From: Prosthecobacter sp.
GTDB lineage: Bacteria > Verrucomicrobiota > Verrucomicrobiia > Verrucomicrobiales > Verrucomicrobiaceae
Direction: 5' to 3'
DNA: 64,000 bases
Assembly (NCBI RefSeq): GCF_020439865.1
Contig: NZ_JAGRPF010000135.1
Span: 45,103 to 109,102 of the forward strand
This document shows, piece by piece, positions 45,689 through 54,499 of this stretch. The notes under the pieces were generated by a model. It was not told the DNA's origin and did no database searches. It saw only the letters and a program-made list of their open reading frames with translations. Within the stretch, counting starts at the first letter, position 1; every line of letters begins with the position of its first letter. A program made the translations under genes and the position numbers.

Positions 45689-46485
45689 GCGGAACGCGCT
45701 TTGAGCACTTCGTTCATGCTGCCGGAACGCAAGCCGGCGAGATCGAGCGAGACGTAGGTGTAGCCGACGCCTCGCAGCGCGTTCGTGATTTCCTCGCGTT
45801 GCTGTAAAGCACGACTCAAATCAGCCTCCGGCACCTCCAGTCGTGCGACGTCACCGTGATGTCGCACACGCAGCTCACGAAAACCGAGATCAAACAGCGC
45901 GGCTTCGGCACGCTCAATCTGCGAGAGCAGCTTGGGTGTCACGCTGGTGCCGTAGGGTACGCGAGAAGCGAGGCACGCAGCGGCAGGTTTGTCCCAGTTT
46001 GGCAGACCGAGTGTTTTTGCAGCTTCGCGCACGTCTTTCTTGCTGAAGCCGAGATCGTGCAGTGGACTGAGGATTTTCAGCTCACGCGCCGCAGCGCGTC
46101 CTGGGCGAACATCCAGCGTGTCTTCGGCGTTCATGCCATCGAGCACATGTGCGATGCCGTTTGCCTCAGCAAACTGCCTCAGGGCGCGATAGACGTGGTC
46201 CTTGCAGAAGTAGCAGCGGTTGGGTGCATTCGCCTGATACTGCGGATCGTTCGTCTCCTCGGTGGGAAGGAGTTCCAAACGAGCGCCAAGCTGACGTGCG
46301 AGAGCGACGGCCTCATCCTTTTCGCTTTGCGGCAGGCTGGGCGAGACGGCGAGCAAGGCGACGACGCTTTCGTTTCCAAGCGCATCCAGCGCGGCCTTCA
46401 GCACGAGCGTGCTGTCCACGCCACCGGAATAGGCGACGGCGACGCGGCCCAGAGGCATGAGATGAGCGAGCAGCTTGGAGATCAT
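45685..46485 (-). CDS. larE: ATP-dependent sulfur transferase LarE
   Basis: 266 residues. PP-loop ATP pyrophosphatase: SGGVDS at 20-25 and the adenylation region DGMNAEDTLDVRPGR. Cysteines 91 and 94 (CYFC) plus Cys171 in ACLASRVPYG are present; LarE uses one or more cysteines either as sacrificial sulfur donor or to hold an iron-sulfur cluster, and which type this is cannot be decided by eye. It adds sulfur to the LarB product. Its start overlaps the EpsI stop, so a cofactor gene is translationally coupled to an exosortase accessory gene. Confidence 0.95.
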   Translation of the reverse strand: MISKLLAHLMPLGRVAVAYSGGVDSTLVLKAALDALGNESVVALLAVSPSLPQSEKDEAVALARQLGARLELLPTEETNDPQYQANAPNRCYFCKDHVYRALRQFAEANGIAHVLDGMNAEDTLDVRPGRAAARELKILSPLHDLGFSKKDVREAAKTLGLPNWDKPAAACLASRVPYGTSVTPKLLSQIERAEAALFDLGFRELRVRHHGDVARLEVPEADLSRALQQREEITNALRGVGYTYVSLDLAGLRSGSMNEVLKARSA

Positions 46486-47195
46486 GAATGTGGCATCTCG
46501 CCCTTCTGCAGGTGCGGCGCAAGGCTGCGGATCAGCGAAAGGATCATCTTCACCGTTTCCTCGTCATTGCGGCTGCGTTCGCCGCTCTGCTGAGGCGTGA
46601 GGTTGTCCGTCACGCGCGCCATGACAGAAGGGTAGGCCCAGCGGTGGTTGACGTTGCGCAGCACGCTGTCGCGCAGGCTGATGAGCTGACGCTCCAGATT
46701 GCTCGGCGTGCTGACATCGGCTCCGACAAACCAGTAAACGTAGTGTGCTCGAAGCGGCAGCTTGGAACCATCACTGAGCAACACTTCGCGTTCGATGGCG
46801 AGATCGCGCACGCGCAAAAGCTCGCCGGAGAGCAGTTTGACCTCGCGCACACGTGAGTCGGTGATCGTCCAGCCCTGGCCGTCGAGGCAGACCTCGGGAC
46901 GATGAATGCTGCGACTGTCGTTTCCGGCGATCACAAGCGATGCATGGGCGAGATCGCGCTTGTCGAGAGGACGGCCTGGAGTGCGATACTCACGCTTGAC
47001 GATGATCGTGTCACTGGGCAGCAACGCTCGCTCCTTATCGCTCGCCGGTTCGTTTTCCCCGACGAAACTCCCGGCCACCAACGGCAGTTCGGCTGCGACG
47101 CCTGCTTCGCCACCGCCTTTGGGCTGCGGCGAGAACTGACACAGCAGCATGGTCATGCCGCAGAGTGCGAGAAGGATGACGGCGCGGACAATCAT
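46482..47195 (-). CDS. EpsI/DUF3485 exosortase-associated protein
   Basis: 237 residues from the ATG at 47195. A single N-terminal membrane helix (MIVRAVILLALCGMTMLLC) precedes the EpsI domain: REYRTPGRPLDKRDLAHASLVIAG, SIHRPEVCLDGQGW (the family's H-x-P-E-V-C element) and HYVYWFVGADV. EpsI proteins accompany exosortases in polysaccharide/PEP-CTERM loci; the conserved Cys suggests an enzyme, but the role is unproven. It overlaps exosortase and larE by 4 bases each. Confidence 0.9.
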   Translation of the reverse strand: MIVRAVILLALCGMTMLLCQFSPQPKGGGEAGVAAELPLVAGSFVGENEPASDKERALLPSDTIIVKREYRTPGRPLDKRDLAHASLVIAGNDSRSIHRPEVCLDGQGWTITDSRVREVKLLSGELLRVRDLAIEREVLLSDGSKLPLRAHYVYWFVGADVSTPSNLERQLISLRDSVLRNVNHRWAYPSVMARVTDNLTPQQSGERSRNDEETVKMILSLIRSLAPHLQKGEMPHS

Positions 47196-48157
47196 GTGAC
47201 GGACGAGACGACCTGTCGTGAGACGATCCGGCTGCGACGAAAACCAAGACCGCCACAGAGACGGTTCAGCAGCCACGAAACCGACTGCAGCAGAAGCAGA
47301 GCGACCAGGAAAACCACGATGCCGGTCATTTCGTGAAATGCGGAGACTTCCCTCTCAGCGTCGCCGATGGCCCACTGCTGGCCGAAGATCATGGCTGCGA
47401 AGATCAGGACAAGGATGCGCACCATGTTCGCGACGATGGCGATGGGAAGGATCGTGCTGAACAACGCCAGCCTGCGCCACATGACACGCTGGCGGAAGTA
47501 GCTGAAAAGAGCGCCTACGACGAGCAGAGCAAACAGCGAACGCATGCCGGAGCACGGAGCGGCGATGCCCACGCTGAACAAGTCGCCCGCCTTCCGGCCG
47601 AACTCGACGTTTGGCATCGATTGCAATGCGGTGCCGGACACGAGCGAATCGACGCCGACGGCGTTCAGTACAAAGCCGCTCGTCTTCACCATCATGAGAC
47701 GCATCTGGTAGCCGATGCTCTCCTCGAGAAACGGCAGCGGCCACATGAAGCCGAGCATCAGCCACGCAAACAACCGGGTCCGGCTGCGCGGCATGCCCTC
47801 GAACCAAAGCGAAGCACCAGCCAGCAAGGTCATGATGGCGAGATAGCCGCAGTAGAAATTGTTGGCGCGGAATCCAGCGAAGTAGAGGAACAAAGCGAAG
47901 ACGATGAGGGCCAATCCCCAGCGGTTGGAAGACTCGGGGAGTTGTGCGACTTCGCTTCGGCGACGCCAGATCAAGTAACCGACAATGAACGGAAGCAGAG
48001 CACCATGCTGCCACGTCGCATCTTTCCACCGCATCAGCAGTTCGTTGAGAATCGTCCGGCGGAAGTGGCCGTAACCCGCCGCATAGGGCTGCACCGCCAT
48101 CAGCAGCACGAGGCTGATGGCGAGGATGCCCCAGGCAATGAGCGATTTTCGATTCAT
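47192..48157 (-). CDS. exosortase
   Basis: 321 residues from the ATG at 48157, with about eight membrane helices. The catalytic triad of the exosortase/archaeosortase family is visible: Cys202 in AAPCSGMRSL, Arg247 in VANMVRIL and His275 in AFHEMTG. The enzyme is believed to cleave C-terminal PEP-CTERM-type sorting signals and pass proteins to an envelope or polysaccharide carrier. None of the secreted proteins in the window shows an obvious sorting tail, so its targets are elsewhere. It overlaps the methyltransferase and EpsI genes by 4 bases. Confidence 0.94.
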   Translation of the reverse strand: MNRKSLIAWGILAISLVLLMAVQPYAAGYGHFRRTILNELLMRWKDATWQHGALLPFIVGYLIWRRRSEVAQLPESSNRWGLALIVFALFLYFAGFRANNFYCGYLAIMTLLAGASLWFEGMPRSRTRLFAWLMLGFMWPLPFLEESIGYQMRLMMVKTSGFVLNAVGVDSLVSGTALQSMPNVEFGRKAGDLFSVGIAAPCSGMRSLFALLVVGALFSYFRQRVMWRRLALFSTILPIAIVANMVRILVLIFAAMIFGQQWAIGDAEREVSAFHEMTGIVVFLVALLLLQSVSWLLNRLCGGLGFRRSRIVSRQVVSSVT

Positions 48158-48948
48158 GCAGCGGATTTGCGGAAGGCGCAGCGCAGGATGTCGCCGAAGC
48201 CGAGGAAGCAGAGCAACTTCTTCAGCGGCTCCTTCCACATCTGCGCCTCATTGATGGCGAAGGTGCGGCGGAACTCGACTGCGCAACGGCTGAAACCGGC
48301 CTTTTCAACGAGCGAGGTCAGGCTGGCCGCGGTGAAGTGATTCAGGTGGTGATCGAGCACAAACTGCCAGCGCAATCCGTGCAGCCACCGCATGTGACTG
48401 CCCCAATTCGGCACTTCGACAACCAACAGGCCACCCGGGCGCAGCTTGCGGTGCAGCTGACTCAGAGCAGCTCTCGGATCTGGCAGGTGCTCCAGCACAT
48501 GAAAGAGGGTGATCACGTCCAGACTGCTGTCTTCGATGCTGTCCGGGATGGTTTTACCTTCGAGCCACTCGATCTCAGGATGATGGGCTTTGCCATCGCT
48601 CACCGCCTTGTGGCTGTCTTCGAGGACGATCGCTGAAAAACCGGCTGCATGCCCAGCCAGTGCGGTTTTGCCAATGCCGCCACCGAAATCGAGGAGGCGA
48701 CCGCTTTGAACGAAGCGGCGTACGCTGGCGATGCGGTCGCGCTCGGTGGTGGTAATGCGCAGAGGATATTCCTCAGCAGGTTGATTAGCCGGATCGTAGT
48801 AGTCCCGGTTCGAATACGGGTCGCGCCAGGTCGCACGGTCTGCAAAGACGAAACCGCAGGAGCAGCGCCAGAGATCACAGACGCCAGCCCGGCCAACCTC
48901 GGCGACAGCGGAGGCATCACAGGCGGGGCATTTTGGAGCCGCGCTCAT
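48154..48948 (-). CDS. class I SAM methyltransferase with N-terminal zinc-ribbon-like cysteines
   Basis: 264 residues from the ATG at 48948. Residues 1-40 hold Cys pairs (CPACDAS, WRCSCGF) like the zinc ribbon of sugar-nucleotide or small-molecule methyltransferases. The SAM domain has LLDFGGGIGKTALAGHAAG, LFHVLEHLPDP and LRPGGLLVVEVPNWGSHM. It probably methylates a glycan or lipid precursor (inference from the locus). It is the first gene of the exosortase-larEB series; its start region faces the GT9 gene head-to-head, 49 bases apart. Confidence 0.9.
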   Translation of the reverse strand: MSAAPKCPACDASAVAEVGRAGVCDLWRCSCGFVFADRATWRDPYSNRDYYDPANQPAEEYPLRITTTERDRIASVRRFVQSGRLLDFGGGIGKTALAGHAAGFSAIVLEDSHKAVSDGKAHHPEIEWLEGKTIPDSIEDSSLDVITLFHVLEHLPDPRAALSQLHRKLRPGGLLVVEVPNWGSHMRWLHGLRWQFVLDHHLNHFTAASLTSLVEKAGFSRCAVEFRRTFAINEAQMWKEPLKKLLCFLGFGDILRCAFRKSAA

Positions 48949-48997
48949 GAGAGTAGTCGTTGCGTGCCCGTCACGCGTGATGGTAGGATTTGCCAGC

Positions 48998-49978
48998 ATG
49001 ACGCTGCTCGTCTTCAAAGTGAACCAACTCGGCGACAACGTCGTTTACCTGCCCGTGGTGCAGTCGCTCGTCGCGGGGCATCCGGACTGGCGCATTGTGG
49101 TGCTGACGAGTCCGGTGGCCGCGCGTTTGTATGAAGTCTGCTGCCCGCAGGCGGAGTTGATCGTGTTTGAAACGGCCGTGTTCAATGGCGCGTGGCGACA
49201 GCCGTGGAGCTTGATGCCCATGGCGGCCCGGCTTCGTGGCTTGAAACCGGACGCCTGCCTGCTTGGCGATGATCAGGGCAATGTCGCCCACTTGCTGGCT
49301 CGTTTGAGCGGAGCGAAGCGCTGCGTGGGTCCGCAGACGCCGCACGTGAAGCTGAATTTCCTTATTCCGTATCGTGTCGCAGTCAGCGAGAACATGTCTG
49401 TAGCCGATCACAATTGGACCACGGCGATGACGCACTTCGAGTTGTCGGGAGAAATGCCGGCGCCGGATTTGAGCGCGTTCGGCAGCGACGAATCGGGCGC
49501 AATCGTGATTCATGCGGGTGCGAGCCGTGAGTATCAGCGCTGGCCGATGAAGAACTTCGTCGAACTGGCAAATCGCCTCGCAGCGACGCATAAGGTGCGC
49601 TGGATTGATCAAGGCGGAGAAACCGGGCTGAGCGATGCCGTGGAACGGGTGAAGACAGACACTCTCGACGAACTGGTGCGCGCGATCGCTGGAGCAAAGG
49701 TGTTTGTTGGTAACAATTCGGGCCCGATGCACATCGCCTCGGGCTGCGGCACGCCGGGTGTCATTTTGATCGGACCATCCTCGCCACGCTGGGACCCGGC
49801 CTGGCATCGGGAGCGATTTGAACTGCTGCGTGAACCACGGTTGAGCTGCCAGCCCTGCGATTTGCCGACTCGGCCCGTGAACCGTTGTCAGAACATGCAG
49901 GCTCCGATGGCCTGCCTGAATCGCTGGAGCGTCGATGCGGTGCATGAGCAGGTGATTAAACTTTGCAGGCCATCGTGA
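48998..49978 (+). CDS. glycosyltransferase family 9 (heptosyltransferase-like)
   Basis: 326 residues from the ATG at 48998 (MTLLVFKVNQLGDNVVYLPVVQ). The frame continues upstream to 48947, but that overlaps the divergent start. GT9 features: the N-terminal nucleotide strand, DACLLGDDQGNVAHLLARLSGA, VIHAGASREYQRWPMKNFVELANRL, and the donor-site run VFVGNNSGPMHIASGCGTPGV. The family transfers ADP-heptose in LPS core; heptose-precursor genes lie 6 kb away. It is the only plus-strand gene in this locus and overlaps the neighbouring methyltransferase tail-to-tail by 23 bases. Confidence 0.92.
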   Translation: MTLLVFKVNQLGDNVVYLPVVQSLVAGHPDWRIVVLTSPVAARLYEVCCPQAELIVFETAVFNGAWRQPWSLMPMAARLRGLKPDACLLGDDQGNVAHLLARLSGAKRCVGPQTPHVKLNFLIPYRVAVSENMSVADHNWTTAMTHFELSGEMPAPDLSAFGSDESGAIVIHAGASREYQRWPMKNFVELANRLAATHKVRWIDQGGETGLSDAVERVKTDTLDELVRAIAGAKVFVGNNSGPMHIASGCGTPGVILIGPSSPRWDPAWHRERFELLREPRLSCQPCDLPTRPVNRCQNMQAPMACLNRWSVDAVHEQVIKLCRPS

Positions 49979-50690
49979 ACAGATCGGGCTGCGTGCAGTG
50001 CAGGTCGATGCCGCGTTCCTTGGGTGCATCGCCATGGCGGATCTTCAAAAGCAGCCGGGCCAATCCAAAGACGATCTCACCGAGGATGCGACGCGTCTGA
50101 CCGCTGGCGGAAGTGGAGCAGTAATGACGACCTTGAACGGAGATGTGGCTGAAACCGCAGGCGCGGAGGCATTGGGCCATGCTGGCGGGCGTGAGACCGA
50201 TCTCGTGGGTGAAGTCGCCATAGCGGATGGCAGATGAGAGCGGACTTTGCGCATTGAAGGTGAGCAACCACAACTCGCCGCCGGGTTTGAGCGCTTTTTT
50301 GGCGGCGAGAAGGAACTGGATGAATTCGTCCTTGGTGAAGTGCTCGATGATGTCCTTCGCGTGCAGCAGATCGAACGAGCCTGACTGAGACTCAAGATAT
50401 GTGATGACGTTTTGTTCCTCCCAGATTCGATCGGGATTGTTTTGACGGGCGATGGCGAGATCGGATGGCGAGAGATCGACTCCAGTGAGCTTCGAGTAAC
50501 CTTTGGATGCCATCCACGAGAGCCATTCGCCTTTGCCACAGCCGAGATCAACGATGCCGACATTGCGATTGGTCGGCAGGTGGTCGTAGGTCGCTTCGTA
50601 TTGAGCGTGCTGCACGCCGGCATCGAGCGTTTTCTGCCCCGCGAAAGAGGCGGAGTAGTCGCGATAGAGAATGTCGCGGTAGGTGCTCAT
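49956..50690 (-). CDS. class I SAM methyltransferase
   Basis: 244 residues from the ATG at 50690 (MSTYRDILYRDYSASF). SAM motif I is VGIVDLGCGKGEWLSWM, followed by LTGVDLSP, LLHAKDIIEHF and LKPGGELWLLT. It is likely to modify a glycan (context inference). It is coupled by a 4-base overlap to the glycosyltransferase upstream and is the last gene of the 58.4-50 kb series. Confidence 0.9.
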   Translation of the reverse strand: MSTYRDILYRDYSASFAGQKTLDAGVQHAQYEATYDHLPTNRNVGIVDLGCGKGEWLSWMASKGYSKLTGVDLSPSDLAIARQNNPDRIWEEQNVITYLESQSGSFDLLHAKDIIEHFTKDEFIQFLLAAKKALKPGGELWLLTFNAQSPLSSAIRYGDFTHEIGLTPASMAQCLRACGFSHISVQGRHYCSTSASGQTRRILGEIVFGLARLLLKIRHGDAPKERGIDLHCTQPDLFTMACKV

Positions 50691-51838
50691 GCGGCGAGTT
50701 GCTGCTTGATGAATCGCGCCCACGACGCGGCGACGGCGTCATGCGTGTAGAGCGTGCGAGTGCGTTCGAGCTCGGTGTGAGCGAGCGTGGAGCCGTTCAT
50801 CACGCTTCGAATGCGATCAGCGAGTGTTTTGGCATCTCCATGAGGGAAGATGGCTTCGTCATGACCGATCACTTCGGGGATCGCGCCACTGCTGGAGCCG
50901 AGTGTAGCGACGCCGCAGGCCATGGCTTCGATGAGCACATGACCAAACTGCTCTTCCCAGCAGAGTTTCATGCTTCGCACGGGCTTGCTGGCGAGAACGA
51001 ACACATCGAGGCAGCGCAGGAAGGAGGGAATCTCGAAATGCGGGCGAGGCGGCAGCAGATGAAGCCAGGGACGCGTTTGCTGCTGCTCTTTGAGCCAGGA
51101 TTCGAGTTTGCCCGAGCCGAGAATGGCGAGATGGACGTTTTGCAATTCGTCGCAGGCCTGCAGCAGTTCTTTGAGACCTTTTTCGTCCGTCAAACGTCCG
51201 CAGTAGCCGACGATGAAGGCATCCGCGGGGAGATTTTGAGCTTCGCGGAGTTGTTTGCGTTCAGCGGGTGATGCGGGCTGGTGATTGGCGAGATCGACGC
51301 CGAATTGTGGAGCCACAAAAACGTTTTCTTTTCGAGCACCACGCTTTTGCACGAGCTGTGCAGCGACCTGGTTGCCGGCGATGATGAAATCAGTCGTCAG
51401 CGTCATGGCGCGATAGATTGCGGCGAGGATGAGGCCTTTCCAACTTGGACGCTCGACGTTTTCCCAGGTGAACTCGCCGAAGAGAGCGTCGCGCTGCCAC
51501 AGGGTCTTCCAAAGGCGGGCCTGCCAACAGATGACGGCCCAGGGTTCGTTTTCGACCAGAACGACATCGAAGCGGCGCGAACGCATGACGTTCGCGAGCC
51601 CAGCGTAACGAAAAGTGGTGTCGCTGCTTCCATGACGAGGGAGGCGAATGAGCTGGTAGTTGCGCGTCGGCTCATCGCTGTCGTTGTCGAAGTCGGAAGA
51701 CGGCCGACCAAGGACAATGCGCTGCTCGATGGTGGAAGTGACACAGACGAGATCGAAGTGCGCGGTGAGGGCCTGGACCTTCTTGCGATTCTCGATTGCG
51801 GCGCAGGCATGACTGACGAGCAGCAGACGCGGCTTCAT
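50687..51838 (-). CDS. glycosyltransferase family 4
   Basis: 383 residues with GT-B fold. An N-terminal acceptor domain is followed by the GT1/GT4 donor domain: FIVGYCGRLTDEKGLKELLQAC, HLAILGSGKLESWL and EEQFGHVLIEAMACGVATLGSSSGAIPEVI (the E-x7-E motif). It adds a sugar to a polysaccharide repeat unit; donor and linkage are unknown. Overlaps its neighbours by 4 bases on both sides. Confidence 0.93.
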   Translation of the reverse strand: MKPRLLLVSHACAAIENRKKVQALTAHFDLVCVTSTIEQRIVLGRPSSDFDNDSDEPTRNYQLIRLPRHGSSDTTFRYAGLANVMRSRRFDVVLVENEPWAVICWQARLWKTLWQRDALFGEFTWENVERPSWKGLILAAIYRAMTLTTDFIIAGNQVAAQLVQKRGARKENVFVAPQFGVDLANHQPASPAERKQLREAQNLPADAFIVGYCGRLTDEKGLKELLQACDELQNVHLAILGSGKLESWLKEQQQTRPWLHLLPPRPHFEIPSFLRCLDVFVLASKPVRSMKLCWEEQFGHVLIEAMACGVATLGSSSGAIPEVIGHDEAIFPHGDAKTLADRIRSVMNGSTLAHTELERTRTLYTHDAVAASWARFIKQQLAA

Positions 51839-52941
51839 GTGGCAGGCGAAGCTTCGCCCATGGCGTGTTCGCAGGCGGCGGATTCCGCAGCACAGGCAGC
51901 GGCAAAGATGTTTGACCAGTCGTCACCCATGGGAAGGATGCGATGGTGCTTCACCAGAAGATGCCGGGAGTTTTCGAGCGCCAAAAGGAAGTCGGGGGAG
52001 TCGTGCTCGGCCTCGATCTGACGATAGGCCTGCGCCCAGGCTTCCGGATCGAGGTTGTTGAGCATTGGCACCGGGTACTCGCATTCGGCAAAGAGTTCCG
52101 CGAGGCCCATGGTTCGATTGGCAATCACAGGGACGCCTGCGGCGATGGCTTCCATCGCGGCAGTGAGCCCAGCAGAGCCGTCGCATGGAACGATGGGCAG
52201 CAGGACGGCGGGTGCGGCCAGCAGGAGCTCGAGGTATTCGCGATGGGACGCGTTGGTGATGAGCTCAAAGCGCGGATCGGCGATTTCGAGGGCGTAGTGC
52301 TGTTCCAGATGCGCCAGGCGTGCGACGCGGGTGATGGAAATCCCCTGGTGCAGCAGCAGCGGCACGATGGATTCATCACGGCTGATGTTGCCGGGCATCA
52401 GGGCGCGAGTCTTCGGCACGTCATACGCGGGTTGAAACCAGCCCGTGTCGATCTTCCACGGGCGTGAGACGACGCGATGCGCACCGAGAGCCTGCGAGGC
52501 CGAGACGAACTGTTCGTGTGTGATGCATTCAACCTGGAAGGCCGGAGAGGCGCCTCGAAGGCGTGGGGCAAGCCTCTGCCACGCGGTGTCATGAAAGGCT
52601 GGACGGCGTATGATTTTGCCATCGGCGTTGAACAACCGTGCACGTGAAAGCGCGAGCAAGATGGCATAGTGCATGCCGTCGAGGCAGTAGATCATCCGGG
52701 CACGACGCAGCGTGGCGTAGTTTTGCGCGATGAGCAGGAACGCATCCGCGATGCGACGAACAGTGCCACGTTGGCTGCGGTGGTAGTCGCGTTCGAGCTG
52801 CTCGTCATTGTCGAACCACGCACCCACGAGCGCCCTGGCACGAAACGGCAGCGGCGCCGGGTCGAGATAGCGACGCGGTCTGCCACCCCAGTCACGCAGG
52901 GCGTAGGGAGCGACAACGACGAACTGGGACTGATCAGCCAT
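51835..52941 (-). CDS. glycosyltransferase (GT-B, family 4-like)
   Basis: 368 residues. The C-terminal donor-binding part is recognisable (FELITNASHREYLELLLAAPAVLLP, GLTAAMEAIAAGVPVIANRTMGLAEL). The N-terminal half is divergent and I cannot match it to a named family. The position between Wzy-like and GT4 genes supports a role in repeat-unit assembly. Its start overlaps the Wzy-like stop by 8 bases. Confidence 0.82.
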   Translation of the reverse strand: MADQSQFVVVAPYALRDWGGRPRRYLDPAPLPFRARALVGAWFDNDEQLERDYHRSQRGTVRRIADAFLLIAQNYATLRRARMIYCLDGMHYAILLALSRARLFNADGKIIRRPAFHDTAWQRLAPRLRGASPAFQVECITHEQFVSASQALGAHRVVSRPWKIDTGWFQPAYDVPKTRALMPGNISRDESIVPLLLHQGISITRVARLAHLEQHYALEIADPRFELITNASHREYLELLLAAPAVLLPIVPCDGSAGLTAAMEAIAAGVPVIANRTMGLAELFAECEYPVPMLNNLDPEAWAQAYRQIEAEHDSPDFLLALENSRHLLVKHHRILPMGDDWSNIFAAACAAESAACEHAMGEASPAT

Positions 52942-54493
52942 AGGGCAGGGTCCGGTTGAACGGCATGCTTTCAGCCCGTGCGAAGGCCGGATGAGGTGCG
53001 TGGAACGGACGAGGCACCGGCTGCATGGGCAGCGGTTGTTTCGCCCTCAGACTTTCCTGATGAATGATGCAGGCGTTCAACGCACCTGCGATGAACCAGC
53101 AGAAGAAATTCACCGGGAAGGTCGAGGTGACGTTTCCCGCAAAGATGTTATGAACGAGCAGGCCGAACACGATGCCGACCATCCACAGGCAGATGCTGAA
53201 GACGGGAGTACCGCGCAGTCCGAGCACGCTACGATGGAAGGAATGCAGCGCGAGAGCAGCGACGACGAGAAGCAAGCTGAGAGGCAGCCAGCCAATCTCG
53301 AGCAGCAGGTTTGAAATCAGATCATGGCTGGCCACCATGTGTGCTTCGTGCATGTCAGCGGCGCCTTTCGTGCCGTAACCAAACATCGTCCACATGAGGG
53401 GGTTGTGCGCCAGGTCGTACATGCCCTCAAGACGGTCACAGATGGTCCAGAAACGCGCGAACTGTTCACCAATGGCCGTGCCACCGAAGTTCTCCAGAGC
53501 CCAGAGTGTGAGTTTGGTGACGCCGTTGATCAGTTCCTGCGCAAAAATGCAGGCTGAGAAAAACAGCGCGGCCATGAATGCGTAGAGAGTCGCGGTTCCA
53601 CGAGCACTGCGAAGCACCGGAAGCAGCAGAAGCGGAAGCGCCCAGTTGATGTTCGCGAATCGCGTCATGCTGGCGACGCAGCCGGCGACGAAGAGCACAA
53701 ACAGCATGCCGCTCATCCTGCCCCAGGTCCTGGAGCCGGTGTCGCGATGATGGCGGCGCACCATGAGTGCAAGGCAGGCGCAGACCGCACAGCTGGTGCC
53801 AAAGGGAGAACTGTCCACCAACGTTGAAAACGGACGCGGCCGGACATCATCGAGATGCTTGGAGAGAACCGTGAGACCCGACTGCAGGTACTCGATTTCG
53901 AAATCGCTCAGACCGAAGATCTGCTGCTTGAGACCGTACAACGCGACCGGGATGAAGACGATGAGGCTGTACTTGATGAAGGCGATGATCTGATCCGGCG
54001 TTCGGAAGATGCAGGGCACGACGAAGAGCAGAAACATGTAGGCCGCGCCATCGGCGATCTGCGTGGCGGCCGCATTGAAGCCGCCCCCGCTGCGCAGGGC
54101 CGAAACGGCCGAGACAATGAAGCCGAGAATGCACACGAGCAGCGAAACAAGCCTGCGCCTCTGATACAAACTGCCATCATGCAGCGAGCGAACCAGCGTG
54201 CCGACGCAGATGCCGGCGAGCGTGAGCGGGCACAGGGCGCGCACCCACATGACGTCGTTCATGGTCACATGACCGTCGAAGACCATCATGCGCTTCAACA
54301 GATCGCTGTAGCCGGCGTAGACGACCATGATGTAAAGCGCAAGACGCGGCTGCACCACGGCCAGGATGAAGGAACCGAGAGCCAGAAACTGAGACAGAGC
54401 ACCGATCGAGTTGCCACCAGCGAGCAGCACGGACAGCATGACATAGACAGCGCCGATACCGCCGAGGAAGATGATGAAGGCCCTGCTTTGCAT
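52934..54493 (-). CDS. O-antigen polymerase/ligase-like membrane protein (Wzy/WaaL type)
   Basis: 519 residues with about 11-12 membrane helices and a large periplasmic loop in the second half (about 330-385: LWALENFGGTAIGEQFARFW and onwards to HEAHMVASHDLISNLLLEIGW). This loop position and the H-D/N-x-L-L-E element fit the O-antigen ligase/polymerase superfamily. A cytosolic Pro-rich C terminus (QPLPMQPVPRPFHAPHP) is extra. It lies next to a Wzx-like flippase, as expected for a Wzx/Wzy system. Whether it polymerises or ligates cannot be told. Confidence 0.87.
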   Translation of the reverse strand: MQSRAFIIFLGGIGAVYVMLSVLLAGGNSIGALSQFLALGSFILAVVQPRLALYIMVVYAGYSDLLKRMMVFDGHVTMNDVMWVRALCPLTLAGICVGTLVRSLHDGSLYQRRRLVSLLVCILGFIVSAVSALRSGGGFNAAATQIADGAAYMFLLFVVPCIFRTPDQIIAFIKYSLIVFIPVALYGLKQQIFGLSDFEIEYLQSGLTVLSKHLDDVRPRPFSTLVDSSPFGTSCAVCACLALMVRRHHRDTGSRTWGRMSGMLFVLFVAGCVASMTRFANINWALPLLLLPVLRSARGTATLYAFMAALFFSACIFAQELINGVTKLTLWALENFGGTAIGEQFARFWTICDRLEGMYDLAHNPLMWTMFGYGTKGAADMHEAHMVASHDLISNLLLEIGWLPLSLLLVVAALALHSFHRSVLGLRGTPVFSICLWMVGIVFGLLVHNIFAGNVTSTFPVNFFCWFIAGALNACIIHQESLRAKQPLPMQPVPRPFHAPHPAFARAESMPFNRTLPYG

Positions 54494-54499
54494 CGAAAA

